Assembly (NCBI GenBank): GCA_020736575.1
Contig: JAGPYM010000001.1
Span: forward strand, 930,001-994,000
DNA: 64,000 bases
Direction of reading: 5' to 3'
Source of the DNA: Thelonectria olida
Lineage: Eukaryota > Ascomycota > Sordariomycetes > Hypocreales > Nectriaceae
Part shown: one piece after another, positions 54,894 to 64,000 of the stretch
How positions within the stretch are numbered: position 1 is the stretch's first letter
Layout: each line of letters opens with the position of its first letter
Made by a program: the position numbers and the translations under genes
Notes under the pieces: model-generated
Told to the model about the DNA's origin: nothing
Seen by the model: only the letters and a program-made list of their open reading frames with translations
The model's database searches: none

Positions 54894-57782
54894 ATTGTGG
54901 AAAGGCGATACTGGAGGTTGAATGTTAGCCGAGATATTTCCTCAAAGTGAGAGGACACGGGAAGCGATTAGAAATCGTGAGCACTGACAAGATCGCTGGG
55001 GAGACAGTCTCGGGTTTTCGTGTTGGTGAGGAAAGACTGGGGGCTGTGGTGAAAGCAAGACGTTCATCGTGAACAGAGCGAATACGCAAGTCGCTGGCGG
55101 CAACAGGGACTTTGTTGGTTGAGGGGATAACGACTCCCAATAGATGACCGAGAGCGATCAAAGACCGGAAAACTGCTGCAATAGGGGCGAGTCGTTCTTT
55201 TCTAGGGGAGAAAAGCAGTAGGGGATTCTGGCGATGGTGGTAGAGCAAAGGCAGGTTGCGATAAAAGATCCCCGGATGGGTAAAAGCAGAAAGTGTGGAG
55301 GAGAAGGAGGTCGGGAGACAACCGCCGGAGTGGGAAGTTCAAATTGAAGGCGGTCAACGGTGGCGGCAAGGATGCCCAGGGCAAAAAAAAAAGATTGCGT
55401 TGTTATGGGTAGCGTGGTAGCGGACCGTTGCTACCTGGTGCGCTGTGCGGATAGGGCCGCAGTAATGCAGAGCCAGCAGACGGAGAGATGTTGTCGTGCA
55501 GACCAAAGGAAAGGCGGAGAGGAGGAAGAAGAGAACAGAATTAAGTTGGGCTGGGCGCGGCGCAATTATCTAATATTCTTACGACCCTGATTATTTGCCC
55601 TTTGGTTCCGTGCGTGAGAAGAGTGAGACCAAGCAAGGTGGAAGAGGCAGAAAGCGCAAGAGGCAAACGGCGTGAAAGCGGAGATGGGCTCGTTAGGTTG
55701 TCGTCAATGCTTCCACGCTGCGCTGCGCTGGTCACAGCACCGAAGTTGCAGCGGCACAGTAGGGGCCATGTGGAATTGGAATGATTCGCTCTCGACCTAG
55801 CGCTTGCTTTTGAGTAGAATCGCACGTGACGCCGGGTCCTCGGGCATCTGGCGAGCGGGGTTAGGTGTGGTGGGTGGTGGGTGGTGGGGGACGCCATGGC
55901 GTCGGGTTGCCGCTCCAGGACAGACAAACAGGGAGCAGCAGTGGTGGTGAGTTGGACATGACCTTCCCCAAAGTTAGAACCTCGCCGCTATCGGGTGGAT
56001 CACAGGTGGCATGCCGGTGGGGCATCTCAGCTGGGCTCAGTTGTTGCCTTTTGCCCTCTCGTCGTTGCGAATTGATCTTCGCCATGTCGACCATCTCAGC
56101 CACGGGAAAATAATTCTCCAACTAAACCTCTCCGGATAACAGCCAGAGTTTCCCATCCACCTTAAACTTGCCTGGACGGTTGTCTGCAGCATACCCCTTG
56201 TCATTGCGCAATGCAAGGGACGCTAATTGAGCTTCTGCGTCGCATTGCTCAATTTGCCCTTGCTTCGACTGCACTAAAGCGAATTACTCCGAGTCAGATC
56301 ACCCGCACTACTCGCCCACCTGCCTGCCGTTTAACTCGCAAGCGTTCGATTTGTCTGCCGTGCTCTTCGGTCAACCCGGCCACGGCCGCCGGTGCAGACA
56401 CCTTCGTCCATCCCCAAAACTCCCGCTCCCGGCCCGGCTTCACTGTTCGTGCCACCGCCTTCATTCACTGTCAAGAGTCCTGCTCCTATCTAGTTCCAAA
56501 CCCCTATTAACATCCATTGTGGCGTACGGAGGCAGGGTGAGGCGGAATAATTACGAATGCTCGTCTGCTGCCAGGAAACGCTCATTTCACACTGTGTCTT
56601 ACCTTTCCGCCCTTTTATCCGCATTCCCGATGTGGCGCAACATTCGATGCCATCCCCTAATCCAAGCTACCGACTATCGCGATCACTTGAGCCAATTCTC
56701 CCATCCATAACCTGGTCATTCGTCTCCTTAGAAAAGACTAGCAACCCCTCCCCATACTAACTTTTACAAACCGATTCGCAAAGCACCCGTTTCTCAACAT
56801 GCGACACAAACCGATCCTCCCCCGTCTCACTCTGGGCAGTAGTTTCTTGAGTTCGCGCCTATGTGGGTAACCCTGCAGTCGAGACTGTCGCAGCTTTCTG
56901 CACTTTTGCATTTACAGCGACTTTGTGGGGGGATGCCACAGTCTCAGCGGGCTTGTGATCTGCGTTGACCGCATCCCAACTTGACCTGTATTGGTATGTA
57001 ATTACTTCATAGTCTATCTGCGCTTCAAGCAAGAGGAATAGCTTGTGGGTGACCATGTCTAGTAAGACGAGGTTCGCGGCAATTCAAGCAAAAAAGTAAC
57101 TCTCTTTAACCGAAACTCGGCTTCGTTACTCTATTTCAATTACCAAGCTGGTCTATCCCTTACATTGCGGCGTCAGTCTTTCAGGATGAGACCATGGTGG
57201 TTTTTGACTCCAGCAAAGTACCGTGCCAGAGGAAATGAGTTTGTCAACTAAGACAGAGAGAAAAACCATCAGAAGTTTTCCATTCTTCGATCCAGGGGCC
57301 GTTTACTTGAGTCGAGAACTCTCTGAGGTCTCCCTTCGGCTTTGGCAATGAACAACAAACATCGTCGATAACTCGCGCTGCTGTGTCCAGTCGAATATTG
57401 TAAGTAATGAATGGCTTGTGATGTATCCCAGCAGGTCGGCATGGCCCTTGCACACTAGAAATCCCAGTTGATACGTTATGAAAACAAAGCAAAGCATTGA
57501 TACCCAACGAATCTATTCCCGGCCAAATTCATGCAAATTACTGGTGTGATCCCTGGTTTTCGGGGAGTTGGCCTCATCAGATTAAATCCAGTCGCCGTCA
57601 TCACTGAAGCCCCGCGGTCCCTTGTGCAGACTTGGCAGGGTGCCCCCACATTTGAGTCTTCCACCACTCTCTTTATCGCTTATCGCTATCGCTTATCGAT
57701 TGGCTCTCATGGGAAAAAAATTCTGGGTTCAATTGACGGTCGCGCTGGCTCGAATCTCGCTTTACATTCACAACACATCAAA
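54894..57782. other. Divergent intergenic region between sts1 and the Nop13-like gene
   Basis: 2.9 kb holding both promoters. It includes A-runs (55381-55392), a GGTGGGTGGTGGG patch near 55867-55890 and T/C-rich stretches. The frame upstream of 57783 is open back to about 57531, but the first suitable ATG with an AAAATGG context is 57783. No other gene is supported. Confidence 0.5.
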
Positions 57783-59159
57783 ATGGCCACCAAAGAGAAG
57801 AAGGAGAAGAAGTCAAGAAAGGCTCTCAAGCCTGAGACTGAGACAGTCGACCATGAAAACGACACCGAAATGACCGAAGTCCCTAAGGAGAAGAAGGAGA
57901 AGAAAGAAAAAAAGCCAAAGAAAACCCCAAAGCCTGAGTCCGAGAAGGTTAGCCATGACAAGGACACCGAAATGACCGAAACCCCCAACGAGGCCGAGCA
58001 AACTGACGAACCTGCGCCCGAGCCCGTCAACTCCAGTAAGCGCAAGGCCGATCTGGAAGAGATCGAAGTCGACGTCAGCGCTCCCGAACCCCCCTCGAAA
58101 CGTGCTCGCCGTGCCTTGAAGAAGGGCAAGGCCGTCCCCATCAAGCAGGACAGCGACGACGAGAAGGCGGGCGAACAGAAAGACAAAAAAGAAAGCAATC
58201 GTTCGGAGCATTGCGTGTGGATCGGCAATCTCCCCTTCTTCGTGACGCCGACGGAGTTGCGCAAATGGCTCGTGGATAACTCTGGCGAGGTCATCTCCGA
58301 TGAGATGATCACTCGTGTCAAGCTTCCCACGAATAAGGAGCCTGGCCGGGACAAGAGCGCCAAACCTACCAACAAGGGTTTCGCATACGTCGACTTTTCG
58401 GATATCGGTCCCAAGGTTGCCGCCATTGCGCTTTCAGAGACGGAGCTCAATGGACGAAAACTCCTCATCAAGGATTCAAAGTCCTTTGAGGGTCGACCCA
58501 AGAAGGAGCCTGAGCCAGCCGAAGCCGGCGCCGAAGACAAGAAGGGAAGTGCTAAGGGCGCATCAGAGATCGATCCGAACGCGAGCCGCAAAATTTTCGT
58601 GGGCAATATGAGTTTCAAGACGACCGAGGAAGATGTACAGCGGAACTTTGAAAAGTGCGGCGAGATTGAATGGGTCAAGGTCGCCACGTTCGAAGACACA
58701 GGCAAGTGCAAGGGTTACGGCTGGGTCAAGTTCAAGGAGCCCGAGGCAGCTGCATGGGCGGTCAAGGGCTTTGTGAAGATCAAGGAAGAAGTGGAAACGG
58801 AGGCAGACTTCAAGGAAGAAGACGACGACGACAGCGATGACGAGAAGGAGAAGGCCGAAAAGAAGTTCAAGATGCGCAAGTGGTGGGTCAACAGGATGCT
58901 CGGCAGACAGCTCAAGCTTGAGCTGGCTGAAGACGACCAAGTGCGGTACAAGAAGCGATTCAAGAAGAACCCCGAGGCTGGTAACGACAACCCACGCAAC
59001 CGACCGCCGGCACGCAAGACAAACGACAAGGGCGCTGGTGCTGCTGAAGGATCGGGAGGAGAAGGCTCGAAGACATTGAAGGAGGCATCTGATATCGGAG
59101 TGGCGCGGTTAACAGGCGCTGTGGTCAAGCACACTGGTACCAAGATGACGTTTGACTGA
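57783..59159 (+). CDS. Nop13-like nucleolar RNA-binding protein, two RRMs
   Basis: Single exon, 458 residues, ATG at 57783 in AAAATGG context. Residues 1-140 are Lys/Glu-rich with KKEKK tracts and two copies of a ~35-residue unit containing DTEMTE. RRM1 has RNP2 VWIGNL (145-150) and RNP1 KGFAYVDF (198-205); RRM2 has RNP2 IFVGNM (271-276) and RNP1 KGYGWVKF (310-317). RRM2 is interrupted by an acidic insert (DDDDSDDEKE, ~343-352) before MRKWWVNRMLGRQLKLELAE. The C-terminus is basic and ends in GVARLTGAVVKHTGTKMTFD. Architecture matches yeast Nop13, a nucleolar pre-ribosome-associated protein. Substrate RNA not known. Confidence 0.88.
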   Translation: MATKEKKEKKSRKALKPETETVDHENDTEMTEVPKEKKEKKEKKPKKTPKPESEKVSHDKDTEMTETPNEAEQTDEPAPEPVNSSKRKADLEEIEVDVSAPEPPSKRARRALKKGKAVPIKQDSDDEKAGEQKDKKESNRSEHCVWIGNLPFFVTPTELRKWLVDNSGEVISDEMITRVKLPTNKEPGRDKSAKPTNKGFAYVDFSDIGPKVAAIALSETELNGRKLLIKDSKSFEGRPKKEPEPAEAGAEDKKGSAKGASEIDPNASRKIFVGNMSFKTTEEDVQRNFEKCGEIEWVKVATFEDTGKCKGYGWVKFKEPEAAAWAVKGFVKIKEEVETEADFKEEDDDDSDDEKEKAEKKFKMRKWWVNRMLGRQLKLELAEDDQVRYKKRFKKNPEAGNDNPRNRPPARKTNDKGAGAAEGSGGEGSKTLKEASDIGVARLTGAVVKHTGTKMTFD

Positions 59160-59494
59160 GGTAGATGGAGTTTGGTATGTGATAAAAGATATCAGGTTTG
59201 ATGATACCCCCAAAACATCAAAATCCTCACGCGCTCCGTATACAAACTGCACGTGTATCTTGGCTTTAGGCTCTCCACGTTACTAATCCTCCTTCTTTCC
59301 ATGTGTCAAGCATTCGCCCGGGTGAATGGATGGGGACGGGGCCGCTTGGCTCCCCGCATCCAAGATGTTATTGATTAGTGATAGAGGATAACTGACAGAG
59401 CTTCATCTCACCTCGTTCACGACTCTTTGAAGTTGATAAATTGCTTCGGTAGCGATATTGCCGTATCCTGATTGTGAATTGTCCATCCTGCGTC
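59160..59494. other. Spacer between the Nop13-like and DsbA-like genes
   Basis: 335 bp, same-direction genes. Contains the 3' flank of one gene and the promoter of the next. Nothing distinctive. Confidence 0.5.
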
Positions 59495-60325
59495 ATGTTT
59501 GAATCACAGGTCACTTTCACTTTGGACACTACCTGCCCATGGTATGTTTGTTCTCTCGTAACGAAATAGACCACAGCACCCCTTCGATTCGGTACTCAAG
59601 TATGTTGTAAGAGCTCTTCATTGACTTGTGCCCAGGACTTATATAGCAAAGAAAAGGCATCAACCTCACCGTTCCTTCACCTCCCCAGCCCATGTACCTT
59701 AGATACTAACCCTCGTTCCCATATCAGGCTTGACAAAGCCCTCGCCGAAATCGACTCCCCAGAAGTCTCCTTCGTTCTTCACTTTGCCTCCTTCCAACCC
59801 TCCCCGGACTTCCCTGAAACCATCCCAGACCGCTCCGCAAGGGCCCTAGAGCACAAGCACAACAACAAGCCGGAGGCGCAGCAGCTCTACCAGGCGTACA
59901 TGCGATCTCTCGCCGAGCCCCTCGACGCGCCGCTCAATTTTGTCGGGCCCACGGGAAACACATTCCCTGCGCACCGCATCCTCCAGCTCGTCCAGGACTC
60001 GCACGGCGCAGACGTGGCGAACCGGCTCGTCGACGCTCTGTTCCGTCTGTTCTTCCTCGACGGACAGCACCCGGCGTCTGACGAATCGCTCGTGGCGGCG
60101 TGTGTCGGGGCCGGTGTGTCCGAGGACGAAGCCAAGGCGCTGGTGGCTGATCGCGAGAGGGGGGCAAGGCAGGTCAAGGCGCAGATTCGGACGGTGGGGA
60201 TGGATGTTGATGCGGTGCCTACGACAGTGATTGAGGGGAAGCGACGGGATTTGACGTTGGTGGGCTTGAAGGAGGTGGCCGAGTATGTGAAGGCGTTGCA
60301 AACTATTATCAAGGAGAGCACGTAG
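59495..60325 (+). CDS. DsbA/FrnE-like thioredoxin-fold oxidoreductase
   Basis: Three exons: 59495-59541, 59636-59656 (21-nt exon) and 59728-60325, giving 221 residues. Intron 1 is GT-AG (94 nt). Intron 2 begins with GC (GC-AG, 71 nt, branch actaac). The small exon is needed: it supplies TYIAKK so that the active-site region reads CPWTYIAKKRLDKAL, as expected for this family. The second Cys of the usual CxxC is Thr (C14-P-W-T17), so a normal dithiol reaction is unlikely; some fungal members share this. The C-terminal half has the helical insertion (LYQAYMRSLAEPLDA...) and the VPTTVIEGKRRDLTLVG cis-Pro region that closes the fold. No signal peptide; cytosolic. Substrate unknown. Confidence 0.88.
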
Positions 60326-60438
60326 GTGCTTGTTGGGTATATAAACGATAAAGCAAGTCATGGAGAACCCATCGTTACACAAAATCATCATTGTACACGA
60401 GCAGGCAAGTTTGTTCATCTGTGTCCTTAGACGCGTTT
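60326..60438. terminator. Convergent 3' spacer, 113 bp
   Basis: The stop codons of the DsbA-like gene (60325) and the minus-strand PLC-like gene (60439) lie only 113 bp apart, so their 3' ends probably overlap. Contains an AT-rich segment (tataaacgataaagc) near 60339. Confidence 0.4.
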
Positions 60439-61413
60439 TCACAACCCATTCAGGGATGCTTGCATGGCAATCGCATCGCCCTCATCGATATAATCCAACT
60501 GGATCATCACTCATCAGTCCACATTCACATTGCTCGATGAAGGCGACAAAACTCACGAGGATAACGTTCGGTTTTCGTCCCCACTGCCCCTCGCATAGGT
60601 CTACCTGCTTCTGGATGGACTCTTCCGAGTTGGTCTCATCCGCCTCCAGGGAGTTTGGGATGGCAACGCCCAGAATCTCAACGTTGAGCATGTGATTCAT
60701 GATTCCCATGAGCTTACTCGGGTCCCCGTCTGTCGGGCGGTCAACCTCGCACGTGGGAAAGTCCGAGTCGGTTTCGCCAAAGGGCGTCTCCCAGAAGTAG
60801 TCGAACTCGTTGATGATGTAGCCGACCTGGCTTTGGTCTGCGTGGTAGTCTTGTGGCATGTCAGACGAATGGGCAGCTATGAGGGGATGAACATGTGGGT
60901 GATCAACCAACCCATAAAGACAATGAGACGAGTCTTGCGGTCGAGAAGCCCCTGAAGGGTAGGCCAATTCTCAAGGGTCAAAGTTTCGTTCGGGGTGAAG
61001 ACGTATTGTTTCAGACCCGTACTATCAAAGACGTCGTCAAACTTGGTCACGGGTATGCCATCGATATTAGTCAACAACAAAGTGACAACCTCGTCCGGAT
61101 TGTCGTTCATCCAGGCGGCGACTTCGTTCAGATAGTCAGTCAAAGGCCCTTCGTCGAGTTCCCAACAGTAGGTGTGGCACATCTCAATTTCGCCATCTTT
61201 GTCTTGAGTTTGGGCCTGCAAGAACCGCACGCCGAGATCGAGCTGTTCCTTGACCGACTTGTGTTGATTCTGCGTGGGAGCATCGCCAACAAAGGCGCTG
61301 TTGTGGGTGCCAACGAAGGTAATGTCGGAGTACTTGCGGTCACACAACTCGTCGTGGCCGTTGCAAGCGGCCAGCGCTGCCTCGATAAAGGAAACAATGT
61401 ACAGGAAACGCAT
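60439..61413 (-). CDS. PLC-like phosphodiesterase, secreted
   Basis: Three exons on the minus strand: 61413-60912, 60849-60557 and 60498-60439, giving 284 residues; introns of 62 and 58 nt. A signal peptide is present (MRFLYIVSFIEAALA, ~1-15). The PI-PLC X-like domain has both histidines, in FVGTHNSAF (H37) and MCHTYCW (H80), and the DLGVRFLQAQ strand. Intron 1 (gttggt...caag) restores FMDYHAD, and intron 2 restores NVILLDYIDEGDAM near the end. No GPI signal or Ser/Thr-rich N-terminus, unlike the relative at 1-1170. Probably extracellular; substrate unknown. The splice acceptor of intron 1 is AAG, a weaker form, so that boundary is less sure. Confidence 0.9.
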
Positions 61414-62374
61414 TGTGGGTGTGAAGAAGAAGTAAGGAAAACAAGACGAGAAGTGAAACTGGAGCGTCGATCTGATGAGAGGGCTGAGGTATCTGATATA
61501 CTACTTGATATACTCTGGACCCCAGACAATTATCAGCTCTGGCTAAGGCGTCCCATAGCCTGAGACGAGGAGCCATCTCGGCGAATCATGACTTCCCCGT
61601 TCGGTCTTGTCCATGGGAGAGCAGGGGGGCCATTCATGCTGAGCTGAGAATCATCCGCTCCCCCATGCGGGCTGGTGTTGTAATGGGCCGAGGCGCGGTC
61701 TACGAGGTGCCTGGACTGCTGACGGCTCGGAAGAGCAAGATGGGAACAGGAGGCTCCTAGTGAGCAACTAACAGCTGGAGTAACCGCTGTACCGGGACAA
61801 TGATAAACGAAGCTGCACAGAGGGTGTTCACGCGAGTTGATTCGATGGGGACTTTGTTTCGTGGGCGAGCGATGAAACATGGGCCGGGGGTCTAGTCAAT
61901 CGGTTGATCACGGATGTTGCAATGAGCCAAGGAGGATTTCGAGGGGTGTCGCACAAGGTGGTCAAATGGAGAAAGGATTCATGCATGAGGTGCGATACAA
62001 TGAGAAACGATGGAGTGACTTGGAGCACCTGGGTGAGAAGCCGGGCAGATCTGTCCGTTGCAGTTGTACCTGAATTTGCTGACCAATAGGTAAGCAAGGA
62101 AGGTGCTAAGCCAACACCAAACCAGGACCAAGACGTCCCTCTGCCAGTTGCCGATTTTGTCTCTAAAAAGAGCCAACAGCTGGAGCCCCACTTGCTCTGA
62201 CGCAGGTGGCCCCAAATAATTGATCCTACCTACCTCAGGTACCTAATTATCTTCAACACCAAAAGCGCTCTTTGACAACTGTCCACATCAACGACGTTTG
62301 GTTCTTTGTATTATTTTGCGGAATTTATTCAACAACAGCCATTTTCTTCTGCCGGTGATGCCCCCATCCTCATC
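61414..62374. other. Divergent spacer between the PLC-like and DnaJ genes
   Basis: 961 bp between divergent starts, holding both promoters. A CCTACCTACC...AGGTACCTA cluster lies at about 62225-62245. No gene is supported. Confidence 0.5.
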
Positions 62375-63519
62375 ATGTCTGGATATCTCTCCATGATAGG
62401 CTGGGCCTTTTTGCCTGGTGTACGTTACTCCCTCTGGCTGCTGTTCTTCCTATTACCAAAGACTAACAACAACGACAACAGATTGCAACATCCTGGCTTC
62501 AGACCATTTACTACGGCATCACCATCCGTGCCGGCGACCCAAAACCTGCCCCCGGCTCAGCCCGCTTCAACTCGCACCGTCGCATCATCCACATCCTCGT
62601 CATCTCGCTCTACCTCCTCTATACCATCATCGAAGCCGACTACGAACAGCGCCACCACCCTTCCTACTATGACGACCTGGGTGTCGGCTTCAACGCCTCC
62701 GACCGAGAGATCAAGTCTCGCTTCCGCAGACTAGCCGCCATGCACCATCCCGACAAAGCTGGCGCAGACGCCCCCGACTCGGCCGCCTTCTTCATGCACC
62801 TGAAGCAGGCGAGCGATACCCTTCAAGATGTGGCGAAGCGCTTCGCTTACGAGCGCTTCGGACCTGATGTTACTCGATGGCAGAAATGCGTCACTATCAA
62901 AGACTATGTGTCTCGCGGCGTCATCTCGGGCATCCTACCTCACTACGGCGTCGCTGCCGCCTCCATCTATATCCTCGGCCTCTTTGGCTACATGGAATTT
63001 GGAAAATACTACCGATGGCTCATTCTTATTACGCTATGCACCTTCGAACTTCACACCGTTACTCGCCCCGACTTTCCTCCTTGGGTAACAGTCGTCAACT
63101 CTATCCTCACCCGCCTCACCTCCCACCCCGCCTATCTCCCCTTCCAGATCATATCTCTCGCCCGAAAATTCACAATCACCATTTACATCGCCCTCGCCCA
63201 GATCGGCCCCCTTCTTGCCGTTCAAGTGGGCGGTGACCAGAAAGCTGCAGCCGAAAACGAAGAGAAGGCGCTCGAGGAAAACCTCACCCGCCTCCAGGGC
63301 CTCGTTGGCCTTCTCGATACTGACGCTGTACGGCTCTTGGACATGGAGCTCGCCCCGTACAAGGGCGACAGTGAGGCAACGAAGAACTTGCAGGGGAAAA
63401 TGAGGGAATGGCTGGTACAGAATACCATTCGAGCTGACCCCATGGTTCGAGACGCACTTGGAACGTCGTTGAAGCGAAGAAGATTAGATGCTCCGGCTGG
63501 AGCCAAGGGAAATCGATAA
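62375..63519 (+). CDS. Membrane-associated DnaJ (J-domain) protein
   Basis: Two exons, 62375-62419 and 62482-63519 (62-nt intron gtacgt...aacag), 360 residues. Hydrophobic segments near the N-terminus (about 1-25, and HILVISLYLLYTII ~ 52-65) precede a J-domain (~74-142) with the HPD motif at 104-106 (MHHPDKAG) and KSRFRRLAAMHHPDK. Further hydrophobic segments follow (VAAASIYILGLFGYMEF, WLILITLCTFEL and ITIYIALAQIGPLLAV), then a soluble helical C-terminus ending in KRRRLD. J-domains stimulate Hsp70 ATPase; with this layout the J-domain is probably in the cytosol or ER lumen at the ER membrane, serving protein folding or translocation. Exact partner unknown. Confidence 0.9.
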
Positions 63520-63793
63520 GGCAAAGCAAATGCATCTATGATACAATCGAATAGACTAATGGTATAATGTACATTTTCTCAGCTTACACAAACAACCATC
63601 CACCGTATAAGCCGTGCCATCCCCTCTACCACCTGTACGCCAAGTAATCAAATGTAAAGCACACCCAAGATATCTACATCCAGTCGTGAGTAGGCAGTGT
63701 TCCAGCAAGAATTCGCCACGCCATAGTCAACCTCAATACTGCCCCAGCATTCCGTTTATCCACCCGTACAAGCGAGTAAGGGATCCGTCTCCC
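63520..63793. terminator. Convergent 3' spacer between DnaJ and MFS genes
   Basis: 274 bp between convergent stop codons, containing both 3' UTRs. An AT-rich stretch (taatggtataatgtac) at 63558-63573 follows the DnaJ gene. No ORF. Confidence 0.4.
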
Positions 63794-64000
63794 CTATAGT
63801 CTTTGCGCACCCCGCGTCTCAATGGGAATCATGCACATGCCAACAAACGCCGACAAGATCAACGCCGCAGACATGTAGATTGGCGTCGTCGCTCCATCAC
63901 CGGGCACCGTCGCCGCGAGGACAGGCGCCATCAAGCCCGTCACGCGGTTCAGGAAACTCGCCACGCCGGTGCCGGCGCCGCGGACGGGAGCGGGGAAGAT
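63794..64000 (-). CDS. MFS transporter, C-terminal fragment
   Basis: The minus-strand frame is open from base 64000 to the stop at 63796-63794 (68 residues visible); the rest lies beyond the window. The visible part reads IFPAPVRGAGTGVASFLNRV, then GLMAPVLAATVPGDGATTP and a final membrane segment IYMSAALILSAFVGMCMIPIETRG. The (F)PAPVRGTG-G-A motif followed by a last helix ending in PIETRG is typical of major facilitator transporters of the sugar/organic-anion type. Substrate cannot be told from this fragment. Confidence 0.9.
   Translation of the reverse strand: MFPAPVRGAGTGVASFLNRVTGLMAPVLAATVPGDGATTPIYMSAALILSAFVGMCMIPIETRGAQRL

Noticed and set aside
57707..58711. A 334-codon open frame antisense to the Nop13-like gene
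   Set aside because: It lies wholly opposite a gene with two RRMs, and its Phe/Ser-rich protein is what Lys/Glu codons give when read on the other strand.

Overview
The window is nuclear DNA from a filamentous ascomycete (Pezizomycotina), most probably a Sordariomycete. Support comes from short 50-100 bp introns with GTNNGT donors and CTAAC/CTGAC-like branch sites, CT-rich 5' leaders, dispersed TAGG/CCTA patches, and the gene content: a wetA-type conidiation regulator, an FLC/TRP-like channel, a DUF3433 membrane protein and fungal C2H2 regulators. I cannot fix the genus from sequence alone.

The left and middle part (about 1-47 kb) is gene-poor, with many long intergenic spaces. In order it holds: the 3' part of a GPI-anchored PLC-like phosphodiesterase (+); a DUF3433 multipass membrane protein (+); an FLC2/TRP-like membrane protein (+); wetA (-); an unrecognised 287-residue protein (-); an AIM24/DUF124 protein with a Pro/Gln-rich N-terminus (+); an unrecognised Ser-rich protein interrupted by a one-base frameshift in a G run (+); two related C2H2 zinc-finger proteins (both -); and a 74-residue Cys/His-containing small protein (+). 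Spaces of 6.3 and 6.4 kb hold no gene I can support.

The right part (about 48-64 kb) is denser and mostly housekeeping: a Dap1/PGRMC-like heme-binding protein (-) divergent from an Mgr3-like mitochondrial TPR protein (+); Rad52 (-); the nuclear-proteasome tether Sts1/Cut8 (-); a Nop13-like two-RRM nucleolar protein (+); a DsbA/FrnE-like thioredoxin-fold protein (+); a second, secreted PLC-like phosphodiesterase (-); a membrane DnaJ protein (+); and the 3' end of an MFS transporter (-, running off the window).

Exon structures were built by hand from splice signals, frame continuity and family resemblance. I see no operon-like or clustered pathway; the neighbours look functionally independent apart from shared divergent or convergent spacers. 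I found no tRNA, rRNA, CRISPR array or intact transposon. The best leads are: a C2H2 protein in which a three-finger module is duplicated together with its intron position; a GC-AG intron in the DsbA-like gene; the frameshifted gene at 28.5-30.5 kb; a 15-bp perfect inverted repeat at 2.6 kb; and a possible frame-broken relative of small Cys-rich proteins at 44.8 kb. I did not find a clearly new biological system.
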